NCBI GenBank assembly: GCA_001051155.2
Contig: JYIP02000005.1
Span: 2,542,001-2,606,000 of the forward strand
Direction of reading: 5' to 3'
DNA from: Chrysoporthe austroafricana
Taxonomy: Eukaryota > Ascomycota > Sordariomycetes > Diaporthales > Cryphonectriaceae
DNA length: 64,000 nt
In this document: piece by piece, positions 42,758-55,930 of the stretch
Position numbering within the stretch: position 1 is the first letter of the stretch
Layout: every line of letters begins with the position of its first letter
Notes under the pieces: model-generated
Database searches by the model: none
Told to the model about the DNA's origin: nothing
What the model saw: only the letters and a program-made list of their open reading frames with translations
Position numbers and translations under genes: made by a program

Positions 42758-43608
42758 CGCTGTCGAGGAAAGCGGTCAGTCGAACAATACGCCGTATCAT
42801 GTGTCGTGTAGTCCGATGGATATGGCAAGTCATCGACGCGACGCAAAGGAGGAATGGAAACCTGAGACCGCGTTTCGAAGAGCCAAAGCCCGACCACATG
42901 TATCCTTTGACGACGACCCTTCAAGCTGGGCTGCCTGGTCCCGTGCAGGAGGACATCGACCCGGCGGGAGGATTCGTGGCTATTGGCCGCCTGCACTGGC
43001 ATTTAGTGGCACTAGCCGTATCCGCACAGCAACTTGCTCATCGCCGGCGGGCCTAACAACATGAACCGGTGCCGGCCGAGGATGCTGCCTCGATTCGAGC
43101 ATAATGTCTTACCATAACGCGACCCTGCCGTCGCGTAAGCACTAAGAGAACAGCCCTTGGTGGGGTGAGGCGGAGTGGTCTCGGAGGGAATCACGGTCTT
43201 GAAACACGAGGGCGGCAAGACTCGGTGGAATTGAATGTGGAATACTCGGGCAGAGAGAAGACCGTCAGGGGAGACCGTGGAGGGGGAGAAGGGTCGTCGC
43301 AGCCAGGCAAGGTGAGCAGCGTGCCAAAAGTCCTGGGCCTGACGTGGTGTTGGATGGATGGCGGCCATCAAGGTGCTCAGGGCCAAAGCCAGGGCTGAGG
43401 TTGGGGTCCTCTGTGGAGCAGTGCCCCTCCACTTCTCGTCCTGGTAGTATCTGCGAGCCCAGCGCTATCACCGCCTTTCCCCAATCCGTTAGTCGAGAAC
43501 TCACTGGGCAGAAAAAAAAAGTTGTCTCGCAGATTTCCTGAACATCTCCCATCCTGGGTGGGCGCCTTAGCGAATTCCATGATACCTGGACCATTGAACG
43601 TCGAAAAG
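42758..43608. promoter_or_regulatory. Shared promoter region, Zn2Cys6 factor / ERB1
   Basis: 851 bases between divergent start codons. No TATA box obvious. A poly-A run lies at about 43514-43522, roughly 90 bases before the ERB1 start. Confidence 0.45.
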
Positions 43609-46182
43609 ATGAGGCTACGGTCTGGCATCAAGACCCCGTCGGCGGAGGAGCCTCAAAAGTCTGCCACCATTCCGAACAGCGGCATCCCGGACCTCAAGCC
43701 CAAGGCTTCTCCTGCCAGACGCGACCCCTCGAGTCCGGCGAAGCGCAATTCCTCGCCCAGGAAACGCAAAGCCTCGCCTGTGCAGCCGGTCGAAGAGGAT
43801 TTAGATTCAGGGGCGGGGTCAGAGAGCGAGGCGCACGAGTCCGACGACGAGATCGCCGAACTCGAAGGAGCGCTATCGGCTGGCGAGGACGACGATTCAG
43901 AAGCCGAAGGCTCCGAGCCAGAGGACGAGTCCGATTCCGAACGTGAAGATGACAAGAATGGACACGCAGCTGAAGAGGACGAGCCAGAGGGTGATGCGCT
44001 GCACGGCGACGACGTCTCGCCCGGCGAAGACGAGTCCTCTCGCAAGATCCCACCGCTGAAGCCAGGTCAGGTACCTGGACTTGATCCAGAGGACATGGAC
44101 GGCGGTGATGAGGACCTGCGCAACTACAGGGTTGAGACGGATGCCCACGGCAACGAGAAGTACGTCTATGATGAGATCGATCCTGTCTACGATTCGGACG
44201 ACACGGACGCCAATGAGCCCGTCAACACGATCGGGAACATTGACTTGAAGTTCTACGACTCGTACCCTCATATCGGCTACGACATCAATGGCAAGAAGAT
44301 CATGCGTCCCGCTGCGGGTGAAGCTCTGGACGCCCTTCTTGACAGCATTGAAGTGCCCAAGGGATGGACCGGCCTCACGGACCCTACGACTGGAAAGCCA
44401 CTGAACCTCAGCCAGGACGAGCTGGAGCTCATCAAGAAGATCCAGATGAACGAGCTCCCTCAGGATGGCTTTGACCCATATCCCGTATGTGCTCCCCCCT
44501 CTCTCCTTCGGCGTCAAGACGACGAAGTACCAATTGCTAACACGTCCCAGGAAACTGTCGAGTGGTTCACGAGCCATGAGGAGATCATGCCCCTGAATGC
44601 GGCCCCCGAGCCCAAGCGCCGATTCCTCCCATCCAAGAATGAGCAGAAACGGATTATGAAGCTGGTCCGTGCCATCAGAGAAGGCAGGATATTACCATAC
44701 AAATCGCCGGAGGAGCGTGAGAAGGAGGAGGACGAGCAAGAGGAGGTTCACTACGATCTGTGGAAGGACGAACAGCCCAGAGAGCCTCATGTCATGCACA
44801 TACCCGCACCGAAACTTGCACCACCCGGCTATGACCTCAGCTACAACCCGCCTCCGGAGTATCTACCAACCGACGAGGAGAGGAGGGCTTGGGAGGAACA
44901 GGATCCGGAGGATCGCGAGAAGGAGTATCTGCCCAAGAAGTACGATTCATTACGAAAGGTGCCAGGGTACGACTTGTTTGTCAAGGAACGATTCGAGCGC
45001 AGCTTGGACCTATACCTGGCACCTCGCGTGCGGAAGAACAAGCTCAATATCGATCCCAACTCACTCCTGCCCAAACTGCCTAGACCGGAGGATCTCAAGC
45101 CTTTCCCGACCGTGTGCCAGACAATTTTCCGAGGCCATGAGGGTCGTGTGCGGACTCTTGCCGTCGATCCGAGCGGATGCTGGCTTGCGACCGGTGGCGA
45201 CGATGGTACGGTGCGTGTGTGGGAGATCTTGACTGGGCGGCAGGTCTGGAGTGTGAGGCTGAGCAGTGATGAGGCTGTGAACGTGGTCCGGTGGAGACCG
45301 GCTAAGGATGCCTTCATATTGGCTGCCGCCGCCGAAGAGGATATCTACTTGATGGTGCCTCCTGTGGTCGATCCACAGATGGAGCAGACAAGTAGGGAAA
45401 TTCTGGATGTCGGGTTCGGATATGCTGCTAGCGGCAAGGCCACGAACCCTGCAGTCGACAAGACCAAGGAGCCAGCGGCGAAATGGGCACGCCCAGGCTC
45501 TAAATTGGAGGACGAGGGCGTCCTTCTGAGGATCACCGTCCGGTCAACAGTCAAGGGCATCAGCTGGCACAGGCGCGGGGACCACTTCTGCACCGTCTCG
45601 CCCACGGGCCAGCGAAGCTCGGTTGCTATCCACACTCTCTCGAAACACCTCACCCAGATCCCCTTCCGCAAACTCGCCGGCCTCGCACAAGCCGCCCACT
45701 TCCACCCGTCGCGCCCGCTCTTCTTCGTCGCAACCCAACGCATGATCCGCTGCTACGACCTGCAGAAGCTCGAGCTGGTCAAGGTGATCCAGCCGGGTGC
45801 GCGCTGGATCTCGTCCTTTGACATCCACCCCGGTGGTGACAACCTCATCTGTGGCAGTTACGACAGGAGGCTGCTGTGGCACGACATGGAGCTGTCCATG
45901 CGGCCTTACAAGACGATGCGCTTCCACCCCAAGGCCATCCGTGCTGTCCGGTATCACAAGGATCTACCGCTGTTCGCGGACGCGTCGGACGACGGCTCCC
46001 TGCAGATATTCCACGGGAAGGTGGTGACGGATCTCATGGAGAACGCGACGATCGTGCCACTCAAGACTCTCAGCGGTCACAAGGTGGTCAGCTCGCTGGG
46101 CGTGATGGACGTTGACTGGCACCCCAGAGAACCGTGGCTGTTCTCAGCTGGTAGCGATGGGACCGCGAGGTTGTGGATGTAG
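43609..46182 (+). CDS. ERB1: Ribosome biogenesis protein Erb1 (BOP1)
   Basis: Exons 43609-44484 and 44551-46182 (835 aa). Intron of 66 nt (GTATGT, branch GCTAAC, acceptor CCCAG); it is in frame and stop-free. ATG 43609 has A at -3; ATG 43579 is in frame but in a poor context. The N-terminal 190 residues are acidic and rich in Ser, Glu and Asp, with basic NLS-like patches ([10 protein letters not shown]). The BOP1NT domain follows ([60 protein letters not shown]). The C-terminal WD40 propeller starts [18 protein letters not shown] and ends [13 protein letters not shown]. Known: Erb1 acts with Nop7 and Ytm1 (PeBoW complex) in the nucleolus for 27S pre-rRNA processing and 60S assembly. Secure. 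Confidence 0.96.
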   Translation: MRLRSGIKTPSAEEPQKSATIPNSGIPDLKPKASPARRDPSSPAKRNSSPRKRKASPVQPVEEDLDSGAGSESEAHESDDEIAELEGALSAGEDDDSEAEGSEPEDESDSEREDDKNGHAAEEDEPEGDALHGDDVSPGEDESSRKIPPLKPGQVPGLDPEDMDGGDEDLRNYRVETDAHGNEKYVYDEIDPVYDSDDTDANEPVNTIGNIDLKFYDSYPHIGYDINGKKIMRPAAGEALDALLDSIEVPKGWTGLTDPTTGKPLNLSQDELELIKKIQMNELPQDGFDPYPVCAPPSLLRRQDDEVPIANTSQETVEWFTSHEEIMPLNAAPEPKRRFLPSKNEQKRIMKLVRAIREGRILPYKSPEEREKEEDEQEEVHYDLWKDEQPREPHVMHIPAPKLAPPGYDLSYNPPPEYLPTDEERRAWEEQDPEDREKEYLPKKYDSLRKVPGYDLFVKERFERSLDLYLAPRVRKNKLNIDPNSLLPKLPRPEDLKPFPTVCQTIFRGHEGRVRTLAVDPSGCWLATGGDDGTVRVWEILTGRQVWSVRLSSDEAVNVVRWRPAKDAFILAAAAEEDIYLMVPPVVDPQMEQTSREILDVGFGYAASGKATNPAVDKTKEPAAKWARPGSKLEDEGVLLRITVRSTVKGISWHRRGDHFCTVSPTGQRSSVAIHTLSKHLTQIPFRKLAGLAQAAHFHPSRPLFFVATQRMIRCYDLQKLELVKVIQPGARWISSFDIHPGGDNLICGSYDRRLLWHDMELSMRPYKTMRFHPKAIRAVRYHKDLPLFADASDDGSLQIFHGKVVTDLMENATIVPLKTLSGHKVVSSLGVMDVDWHPREPWLFSAGSDGTARLWM

Positions 46183-47909
46183 ATATAGGATGACAGCAAA
46201 TGTTGAGAGATACCTACCGATGTTAATACTGCAAAGCCACTGTGCCATCCTGGTCAAGACATATAAGCACGCGCACGATTCATCGACTTGTCATTTCAAT
46301 TCACAAGGGGAAACCTCCATCTCAAGCGCCTCTGTTCGGAGCGCCGGGGTCTCCTAGAAAGCTGGGCTCTCCTTCCTCCAGCGCCTCTAGGCTAATTTAC
46401 AGGCTGCAGACGACGGTCCTCGTTGCTGCCTATCCTGATGCGCCAGGGGGTTGTACCGCCGTCCGCTGAGTCCGAGTCTTCCCGGTAGCGTGCGGTGGCA
46501 AGGGAGGCACGGGAGGGTAGTCGAGAGTTTCTCCGAGCTGCTCAGCCTGGATAGCCGATATCTGTCATTCTATACAGTACATGGGTCACGGGCGAATGGC
46601 GATCCACGAGCTGGCATCCAGTAGTTCCTTCATAAGGCAAGTCGCCCTCCCAACTTCAAACACGCGCTGATACAAGCGCACGCACGTCTTCCCGCCTCAT
46701 ATGCCGACGGGGCGTCTCGCCTCTTCAGCCTCTTCGCAACGTACGAGAAAAGCCATTCCATTCGTCTATATCTCTTCTCGATCCCCTTTGCCTCTTCCAG
46801 ACAAGGGCCTGCTACTAGGCCGGTAAGATGTTACTATGAACAGGGCGCGGGACAGGGTTGAGAAATACCATTCCTTGAAGTCAGAAAAAGCGATACGAGA
46901 TACGCCTTGTGCCTCCAGTAAGACCTCACGTTCGCAGGCTTGGGAGCTGGGCAGCCGCCGCCAAGTCCCCCCCAGCCAACGCCCAGATATTGGCCGCACG
47001 AGAACCAGTTGGAAAAGCCATATACATGTCTCAACCAACCGTGATGCAGCTGACGTCGGCGAGCCCGCCCGTCCGTGCAGGAGCGGCCTGAGGGCTCCGC
47101 AGCTGAATACACCGTTTATACCATCAGGAGTGGCAGCAATAGGCTGTTCGAGATGCGTTAGGGCCACCTGTCATGCCAGCGCGTCCAGGTCGGTCCGGAA
47201 GGTTCCCCGGGAATGGAGGGAGGGTTGAGTACAGGCGGTGTCAACAGGATCCCCAAGTCATCATGCGTTGGAACACAACTCCCCGATTCTCCATTCTCCA
47301 AGAGTCACGAGGAAGACGACCAAGAGAAAAATAACCTTTAAGCGAGTGCCGGAATTGCGGTTGTCTAGCGAGGCAAGGTCTTCCGGAACCATAAAAAAAA
47401 CAATAAAAAGGGATCTGACCCGCTTATACCGGGATGGCTCCACAGCCGGGGCGCAACGTTCGCGTTTCCAGTCGCTCAATTCTCCACGATCAACGACACC
47501 ACGCTTCAAGAGAGGTACATCGTTGAATCGACGCCTCGAGAGACAGAAAGCGCCTTGTCGGGCTCTGCTTGGTAATTTAGTAACGCCAGACTCAAACGCC
47601 CTATCCGCAATTTATTGGCTGCAGCTGCAGCCTTCGCCGGTCGCTGATGCCCAATTAATTTCAGACAACTCACCGGCGAGTGGCATCTGAGGGTCCACAA
47701 GGTGTCGTGACTCTACTTCAGCGATGCGCGGTTTAGTTTTTGCTTCTTTTGGTACTACTTGGTATGACTATCCTCGCCAACGCCTAGTCTGTGCAGAATT
47801 CTTCCGCGCAGGGGACTAGTAGTGACTCTTCATTTCTCACCGACTGTTGTCCCTTCACTCCCCAGCCCTTCATTTTCCCTCGTTCCTCTCCTCTTCCCTT
47901 TTTGCCAGT
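46183..47909. other. Intergenic between convergent genes, 1.7 kb
   Basis: 3' regions of ERB1 and the hydrolase. A 150-codon plus frame at 47238 starts at GTG and shows no protein features. No gene supported. Confidence 0.45.
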
Positions 47910-49321
47910 CTATATGCCTTCAGCCACACCGTCCTTGAACTTCTCGAACAAGCCCAGATCGAACGCGTCGGCCATTACCGTATAACCCAGCTCATTCGGA
48001 TGCAGATGATCGCCCGAGTCATACACCGGGTTGATAATACTGACGTTCGCCGGGTCGCGAATCACCGCGTCGAAGTCCACGACCGCATCATACCGCCCGG
48101 ACTCTCGAATCCACTTGTTCACCCGCTGCCTCGTCGCCTCCCGGTTCGGGTCGCTGTACGCCTGGCCCTCGCCGCCGAAGGGCGTGATCGTTGCGCCGAA
48201 GATCGGGATGTTCTTGGCGTGCACCATCGAGATCATCTGGTCGAACGCCGAGATGAGCCTGTCGCCGACGTTCGTCTGGCTGGCCGTGTCGGTCCCCGCC
48301 GTGCCGATATCGTTCACACCCTCGAATATCATGGCGTACGTCACGCCGGACTGGGCTAGCACGTCTCTGTCCACCCGTCCAAACGCGTTGGGGCCGTTGC
48401 CGTCGTACAGCACGCGGTTTCCGCCAGCAGCTTGATTGATCACGGCAATGTTCTTCTGCAGCGTCGTGGCGTTGGGCTCCTGCAGCCTGCGCAAGACGTT
48501 GTCAGGCCACCGGTTGTTCTCGTTATTGTCGCTCTCGCGGCCATCGGTGATGGAATCGCCAATGATGGAGATGGCGCGGGTCCCGAGGGACGTGGGCAGG
48601 TAGCCCTCGACCGCGGAGATGAAGTACCAGTGCTGGCTCGTCTGCGTCGCGTTGAGCGTCGCGACGTCGGACAAGGCGGTCACGTTGCCGGGGGAGTAAT
48701 ATGAGTTGGTCCGAGACCCTGGGTGACCCGTGATGAGGTTGGTGGTCTGCCCTGTCGCAAGGTACATGCTGATCGTGAGGATCTGCTGTGCCGTGACTGG
48801 GTAGTGGATCGGGTCTGAGATCGCGCGGGCGCCGTTTGGGATCGTGATGTTGGTCAGGCCACCGGACCAGGTCACTTGTGCTAGGGATTCGGGCTTGATC
48901 GCCGACGTCCCTGCCGATCCGTTCAGAGGCACGGCCAGTGTGGCGGATGAGATGGGCAGGTCTGAGCCGCCGAAGGCGTTGGAGATGACCAGCCGGATCG
49001 TGGGCGCCGACTGCGTGATGAAAATTGTCTGCCGCAGGGAGGAGTTTTGGAAGACGATCCCGGATTCGTTCTGAGGGCTGGTCAGCTCTTGTCTACGGTC
49101 AGGATCAGGCGAGAGGGCCGTCTCTGGCCAGGGAACAGCGTGGTCAGGGAACTCACGAAAGGAGGAGGCGGCATGTTCGTGTACTCAACCAGCTGAGGCA
49201 TCGAGCCCCAGATGTCGACCCAGTGACTGCCCCAGCTCCGGCTGTGTTGTGCGCCTTCTACAACTCCTGTCTGGAAGGCGAGGAGAGCCGCAAGCGCGGC
49301 ATTGAAGACTGAGCCAGCCAT
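47910..49321 (-). CDS. Secreted SGNH (GDSL-like) hydrolase
   Basis: Exons 49321-49157 and 49070-47910 (441 aa). Intron of 86 nt with donor GTGAGT and acceptor CCTCAG, in frame. ATG 49321 (A at -3, G at +4) gives a signal peptide MAGSVFNAALAALLAFQTGV; ATG 49342 would add seven residues. A beta-rich domain covers about 56-215. The SGNH motifs follow: block I SIIGDSITDG with Ser228, block II Gly in NQAAGGNRVL, block III EGVNDIG with Asn308, block V DSGDHLHPNE with Asp409 and His412. Many N-x-S/T sites fit secretion. Known: this arrangement is found in secreted acyl or acetyl esterases acting on polysaccharides or lipids. Substrate not readable. Confidence 0.92.
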
Positions 49322-50475
49322 AGTGAGTCTGACGATCAACATTGGACCTCGAGCACAACCAAGAACTCACTGCAGGTGCTACGACGTATCGAGGGGGGCC
49401 AAAGAAAAGGCCCTCTGGGTGGATGGTGCACTTATATTCACGCAGGAAACCCAAATGGCGGACCGCCAGTGCATTCCAGATGAAAACGGGTCGGTCTGTT
49501 CGGCATGGCGGAAAAAAGACTTGCTTTCTTGGGTGCGATATCAGGCTAATTGCTCTCAGAAGAGACTAATGCAAATCATGGGGAAGAATTGGCGGAGTGA
49601 CGATGTTGTGGTCACTACTTTGCGGGGAAGACAAACTGGGAGGCAGGGGGGACGTCGCAGTGATCCAGGGTAAGACGGCCTGGGGTCGCATAGGGAAACT
49701 TGGCTTTCTCGTGCTCCCTGCAGCCGAACGCAACCTCAGCCTGCGCAGGAGATCTTCCGGCCTGGCATCTCCACCCAATGTTGCGTGACCGGTGGTGAAG
49801 GGGTCTTCCTTGCGCCGTACTCAGGTACGCAACGTTGGAGAATCGGGGTGAACTTCATCGCAGCTTCACAGCAACTTTGGCAACACGTGACGACGATGCT
49901 GACGATGCAGGGGCTGGGAGCAGGTTGCGTCATCTTTTTTTTTTTTATTGTAAGTGCAGGTATGTATGGTCAAGTCGACGCTTTCAACCGGTCATAATCA
50001 TTCCCCAAGTCATTTTCCCATCCCATTATCAGCGGCCACTTGGCTATCTCGTTGGCGCTCGTCTCCTTTTGTCTGTCAGTTTTCGCCGACCCAAGCCTAC
50101 CATCAATCGTGAAAGACATGACGACGATGGTAGAAGATGACGATGGGGACATTGAGGGTGTCGCAGTCGTGAATGGACGTCACCGATGGCGCGGATCCTG
50201 CGGTCCTTGATCTATCCCTCGTCGACGATCAAACGACAAGCGTTGATGAACAAGATTATGAAAACGGTGGAAGACACTGATGAAGGAAGGGTGAGAAAGA
50301 AAGATACAAGAGACCATATACTCCAATAAGAACAGACTGTGTCGCAGAATTTCAAAGCAAGGAATGGATACCAACCATACTGCCACATCCTCGCAGGCAT
50401 CACATCACCAGGATGGACCACCTCGGGGACGGGCGAGCAGGTGCGTGCGGTGGTGCGAGAGAACTGTCATGGTGT
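49322..50475. other. Intergenic, 1.15 kb
   Basis: Promoter of the hydrolase and 3' side of the next gene. A poly-T run lies at 49935-49946. No gene supported. Confidence 0.45.
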
Positions 50476-51165
50476 TCATGCATTCTTGCCCTTTGCAGAG
50501 CGATGGCGGCTCGCACGTGAAGGATCAGACACCCGGTCGACCTCAACCCAAGTGCTGTACGAGGCGGCGCCCGACGAGGGTCGAGAGGTGGCCCTCGAGC
50601 CTCGAGTACCACGACGGCCGTTGCGCGCCGAGGAGCCATATTGCGCGACAGATTCGACAGCCGGCTCTCCCACGGCAGCACCGAAGCGATACCCAACCGA
50701 GGCGGGAGGCCAGCGATCCTCGGCAGTGACGCTCAACCATTCGATGCCGGCGAGGGCGGCCGGCGTCAGGCGGCGGGACGCCAGGTCTGGCTCAGTGCGA
50801 GAGCTGGAGTGGCGTCCGAGGTTTTCGAGACGGCTAATCGACTGTCCAACAGCGGGAGCTTGGGCAGGACGGGTGGCCTGTTGCTGGCCGCTCACGTCAA
50901 TGGGTCTCCCATCCGTCCCATCTCGGCTGAGCTCGAGGTCCTCAGGGCAGCCGCCTGCATACTCCACGGTCAGGGCCATGTCCATGAGGTAGTCAGCACC
51001 TGTTCCAGCGGTGCGGTCCGCATTATGTCCTGCTGTAACGGTGTAGACGTCAGGTCGAGGCATTCTCTCCTGCGTGAATGCGCTCTCGACCAAGACGTAC
51101 TGCCCGGAGGCGTTCAGCCGCCAGACGGGGGCCTTGTTGGGCTGGTGGGAAGGAGCGTTCGACAT
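50476..51165 (-). CDS. Unknown protein, 229 aa
   Basis: Open frame from ATG 51165 (MSNAPSHQPNKAPVWRLNAS, then GQYVLVESAFTQERMPRPDV). The first 70 residues look ordered; the rest is polar, with Arg, Ser and Ala-rich stretches. No domain, signal peptide or membrane span. The stop at 50476 may be bypassed by an intron, since the tail RHRSAKGKNA looks unfinished. No family recognised; called from length, ATG and composition of the N-terminal part. Confidence 0.42.
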   Translation of the reverse strand: MSNAPSHQPNKAPVWRLNASGQYVLVESAFTQERMPRPDVYTVTAGHNADRTAGTGADYLMDMALTVEYAGGCPEDLELSRDGTDGRPIDVSGQQQATRPAQAPAVGQSISRLENLGRHSSSRTEPDLASRRLTPAALAGIEWLSVTAEDRWPPASVGYRFGAAVGEPAVESVAQYGSSARNGRRGTRGSRATSRPSSGAASYSTWVEVDRVSDPSRASRHRSAKGKNA

Positions 51166-54100
51166 TGTGAGGTCGGGGTGGGACGGGGTGGGACAGCGCC
51201 TCGCGTGGTCGTCCTATTTCGTCGTCTTGCCGGCGTCCTACTTGTGGTTTGTCGACCAAAGGAAGGTCGAGCCGGGATGGACTAGCAGCGTCGCCGGTGT
51301 CAGTACTCAAGCGGCAGGGCAGGAGAAGCACGACTGGTTTGCAGACTCACATGACTGCGAAGAGGCAGACCTTGTTGAGCAAGATCCTTCGGCCGAAAGG
51401 TACCCAGGGGCACAAACAGCAACAGAAGGGCAGTGGTCAGAGCAGTGTCTCTGTGGGGTCGGGTGCGAAGATGGGCACACTGATGAAGGAGGGCAGGATC
51501 GCAGAGCCAGCCCACCTCAGAAGAAAGAGAGGTCAGGTCGCGACGGCAGAAAGAGCTGGCCAGACTGGTGGTCGCCGGTCTGGTGATGATGGTGAAGCGA
51601 GTGCGTGATGGAAGAGCTGGGACGACGAGGCAAGATGTTCGAGGGAAGGGCCATGCTTTATGTTTGCAGACCTAAGCAAGGGAAGTTCTGACCGTGGGAG
51701 CTGTGCGGATGACGACGCAAGCCATGCACTGGTCGGCCGGACTCCCCAAGCTCTGTCTGGTGTGTCGATTGCTCGAGTGGCATGGCGGACAAAAGGGACG
51801 GCAGGAAGGGTATCGAGTACCAGGTACGAAGACCAAGTACTGCAGTACCTCATCAAGAGAAACCCTGGCCCCTGTCGCGCCGCCAGCCAGCGAAGTCAAC
51901 CTCGCGTGGGTGCGCTGGCTATTGTGCGGGCCAGTGATGGTAAACGAGCGGTTGATGATATACTGAGTAACTAACGTTGACGGAGCCGGACGGAGGTCGG
52001 ACTGACAGCCGCGGCGGAGCCAGGGATCCTGGGGGTAACTGCTCACCCCAGGAAACGCTGTGACTGGCCCTAAAATCGACCTGCTATAGGGTACAACCTA
52101 CCCCGATTGAGCAATATCTCGGCTGTGGGCTCCCAAACCTCTTGCACTGGACCGGCCCACCGTCAGCAACACGCATCACACGCGCGGCTGTTGTGCGTCG
52201 CCTCTTCGGAGAAGACCCTCATCCGGTAGCAAGTCCCTTTCGCGCAAAGTTGCGGCCCGAGAGAAGCTTATTTCACCGTGCACCCGCTCGTTTCCGAAGA
52301 GACGGTGAGAGACGTGCGCGGGCACCAGACAACACCATGCAGCGCCTCCAAGCACCTGGCTAGTGGCTGCCTTGTTTCAACCTCGCTCACGCTGATCCTA
52401 AATTCGACTTCATTTTGATCACTGGGCGAGAGGAGAAAAATTTTTTCGCCCTCCTCGATTCGGATTGGACCGCTGATCCGCGGTGTTGTCGACAGTTGTG
52501 GCTTGCCAAAAATGCAACTGAAAGTTTGGCTCGTCGTACCTGAAACCTTCCAAGTACCCACCATGCCTTGAAGGCCAGGCAGGCAGGGTGCAGAAGAGCT
52601 CAAAGGAGATCAAAGTCCCAAACTGGATGACTTAAAATCACAAATCCTTGGGAGGAATTCCTCCGAGTCGCCCTGTACACAGCACCGTGTCACGCCGGGA
52701 GAGTGGAGGAGGCTTGGCGGGTCTGGGGGTGGATTGTGCCACTGTCACGTCCAACGGTGGCCGCTGAACTGTCTTCGACCCAGGCGTGCCAGGATGATTT
52801 GAAGATGCGCTTTCAGTGCTCTGTCGCTGGCCCACGCCTCGGATCCTTGTCTCTCATGGGCTCATGAGCAGAGACCCCCCCCCCGGCGCCTGCACTCAGG
52901 CGCAGTGCGACACTCCAACTCTCAAGGCTCACAACGCCGCAACACACGCTCGATCGATTCTGATCAAACTTCTGACATCAGCTGGGCTGCCCACGCGATG
53001 TGAAGTCCGATTAGCAGGGAACCAAGGATTAGCCGCGGGTGAAGGGCTCTTGTGTCAGGCGCGCTCATTTTCAGGCAGAGGTCGACCACAGCCTGCGGCG
53101 TCTGCGAGCGACAGAAAAACACCACGAGGCCGAGCCCTCGGAATGTGAGACTGATCGCCTCGATGATCCACAAGCCCTGCGCAAGACAGGCAAGGGAATC
53201 CCCGTGGCCCCGCCGCACTAACGGTAACCTCCCCCCCCTGCAAAATTCCTCGCGCAATGCCACCACCGTCCTTCTCCTTGGAATTCGGAGGGCTGACCGT
53301 CAGGCAAGCGCGCTATGCGAATGTGCTGTTGTGCTCGTTACACCGCACACGTTTCTGGGTGCTAAAAAGCGTCTGTGGAGCAGGGGATCACCGTCTCAGG
53401 TCAGTCTTCTCCTTCGAGAGGGTATCCCTGTCCATCAGGTTATTGGGGGGCCCCTGTCTTAGTTAATGCCAGGATAATGCGTACTAAGTACAGGCAGGGC
53501 ACTGGCGAGTATGCGTACACCCCTCTGGGGCACGAATCTGTACACAGCAGCAGCGGTGGCCCCTCGAAATTTCTTATCCCCGCCTCCTCTCGCAAGCGCT
53601 ACAACCCGAATCACATCGAGTACACCTCTCAAGCGGCACCATATCTCTCCTTGCCCCAGTATAAAATCGCTGCTCGAGGTGAAGGGAGGACTAGCCTCAT
53701 GGAGCAGTATTCAGCATCTCCTATGGTCGAGCGCTAGTGAGGGCCCTTGTGAACGGTGCCGACTCAGCGCAGCGGACACTCTAGTATCGTAATTACCGCC
53801 CGCAGCCTGGTCCTGAGTCGTCGCGCCACACTTGCACGCGCCTCCGGGTCTACCGACAGTGAATCTCTTGTACTGCACTGGAATACACTTGAAGCTGATT
53901 GCATAGTCGAGGCTAGCGAGCCCAGGATATATATAGTCTCTTAGGACGGTGCAGAAGGACCGACTCGACAGCATCTTAGGGGAAATGAGATATCTTGAAG
54001 TGGTAAAAGGCAGGCTTTTTTCTTCTTTTATCTTAGGGCCCTTCCCTGCCCTTTACGTCGACTTTTTCTACTAGCCGGTATCAGCATCTCACTGAACCGG

Positions 54101-55823
54101 TTCTCCGATAACTTCGGGGGTGGATCGAGCAATTCACACCTAGGAACATGGTACCAAGTACCTGCACGAAGGGAGAGGATCCGACCATCTCAGCAATTTT
54201 GGAACTGGACGATGTCAGTTAGGATGCCTCCAGAAGATGCCCTTTACGCGGCCCAGGCCGGTAGTATGCCAGTATGCTTACTGAACTAGGTTAATAAGAG
54301 CATCGAGAAGGGCGACCAGGGGCCCATTCTAGAGTTTTAAGGTTCAGTCTCGCCATCCTTCAACCAGGCCCCCCCCCGCCACAACTTGATCAGACGGACT
54401 AACGACATCAACAGTGGCACGACGCGCAAGTCTGTTGTTTGCCAACCCAACGTCACCACGCTAGGCAGCCTCGCCCTGTCAGAAATGAAGACCTTGTACC
54501 TCATAATATCCTTTAGATGGCACGTATGGGTACATCCCGTCCTATCACCCAGGCGGGGTTCATTAATGCACCTCGCCAAATTGGATCCTGCCTTCCGACA
54601 TCTCCGTCCTGGGCCCGAGGCCTGCTGCGCTAGCTGAGATCCCGTCGTACTCGCTCACTCAACGATCCGCTCATGACTGGCGCTTCGCTAACTACACCAC
54701 TTGACCGCATTCCCCGCGCTCTCTGCAGGAACTCTAGGATGCCTCGTGGCCTTCGAAGCCCCAGGCCCAATCAATCCAAGCTGCGGAAACAACCCGCGCG
54801 GGATGATTATGAGCGAATACGGGCGTCGCTAGCTTCTACTGTCTTGGTTTGAAACCCAGCTCAGCTTTCACTGCCGGCCAGGAAACTTGAAAATGCGGCT
54901 CTGCGAACCTGCCGGCGAGTCCTACGACGGGGCCTGGATGCGGTCCCCTGCCCCTCTGTCTTCTTGTTTCATGCACCTTGTGAATACGAGGTCTAAGTGT
55001 GAGTGACTCAACAATATGCGGCTCTTCCAGTGCCTACGCCGACTCCTTTTGTTTGGAGCAGCAACCAATCAAGGCAATGAACGACCTCAGTCCCGGCCTA
55101 GGCAATCGCGTGCGTACCATTCGGCCGCCCAAACGCCTCCTAGTTCGAAGGACAGTGCTAACGGTAGGGACCAGCAATTCTGTACTGTGATCCGGTCCTC
55201 TGCTAGCGGATCGGTCGTCACGCATGGAACAATTCTAGAATGGATCATGGATTCGGGCATTACTGACGCCGGGCGGCTGTTCCTCACCCTATCACCTCGG
55301 TGCTACCATGTATCGCGCCCCCCCCCCCAAAAACGCAAGGCGAAGGGCGCGCAGCTGGACCGGGGATGTGCTGGCGCGGCGATCGAGGTAACTAAGCTTG
55401 CTTTTGCTGACGCACGCCGGCATCCCAGGGCATGGAGAGCTCATTTCCCAGAGCTAACTCACCGACAATTTACAAAGATGAGCCCCAAGAGGCTGGCATG
55501 TCTGGCTAGCGCACTGGTCACCCTGTCCGCTTCGATTTCGAATCGAAATGCCGGCCATGCTTGTGTCACGGCTGCGCCATGGCGCCTGTCGCCGGTCGTA
55601 TCTCGACCTGGCGCCACCGGCAGAGCTCGTGCGAGATTTCCAGCCCGTCCTAAGACACTGTCACGTCACGACGCCCTTTGGTGATGGTTCTAGGCTCTCC
55701 AGCGGCGGGTCGGCGTCAGACTTCTCCAGTAGATCCATCACTTCAGAGCCTATGCGTGCTCCGTTCGTCAACGGCAGGATCCGCCAGCGCCGCCACCAGG
55801 GCGCAGCCAAGAGGCTTGTATTT
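51166..55823. other. Gene-poor region, 4.7 kb
   Basis: No supported gene. Frames of 100-220 codons occur but lack protein features. Homopolymer runs (for example C at 52877-52884 and 54369-54377) are scattered. I see no transposase or polymerase remnants. Confidence 0.4.
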
Positions 55824-55930
55824 GTCACCCCAAAGAGGTTACAAATCCGTTAGTACCTTGCGACCCAGTCTCGCTCAGCCCTACATCTGGATCGCAAAGT
55901 ATGAATGGCCTTGTAACCTCTTTGGGTGAC
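55824..55930. repeat. Inverted repeat, ~20-bp arms, 66-bp loop
   Basis: Left arm at 55824-55844 (GTCACCCCAAAGAGG then TTACAA) and right arm at 55911-55930 (TTGTAACCTC then TTTGGGTGAC) are reverse complements apart from one extra C. A transcript could form a hairpin. No target duplication or terminal motif found. Confidence 0.75.

Noticed and set aside
55016..55684. 222-codon plus-strand frame starting with ATG
   Set aside because: No family, no ordered motifs, Arg/Ser-rich chance-like composition; kept out for lack of evidence, although a species-specific gene is possible.
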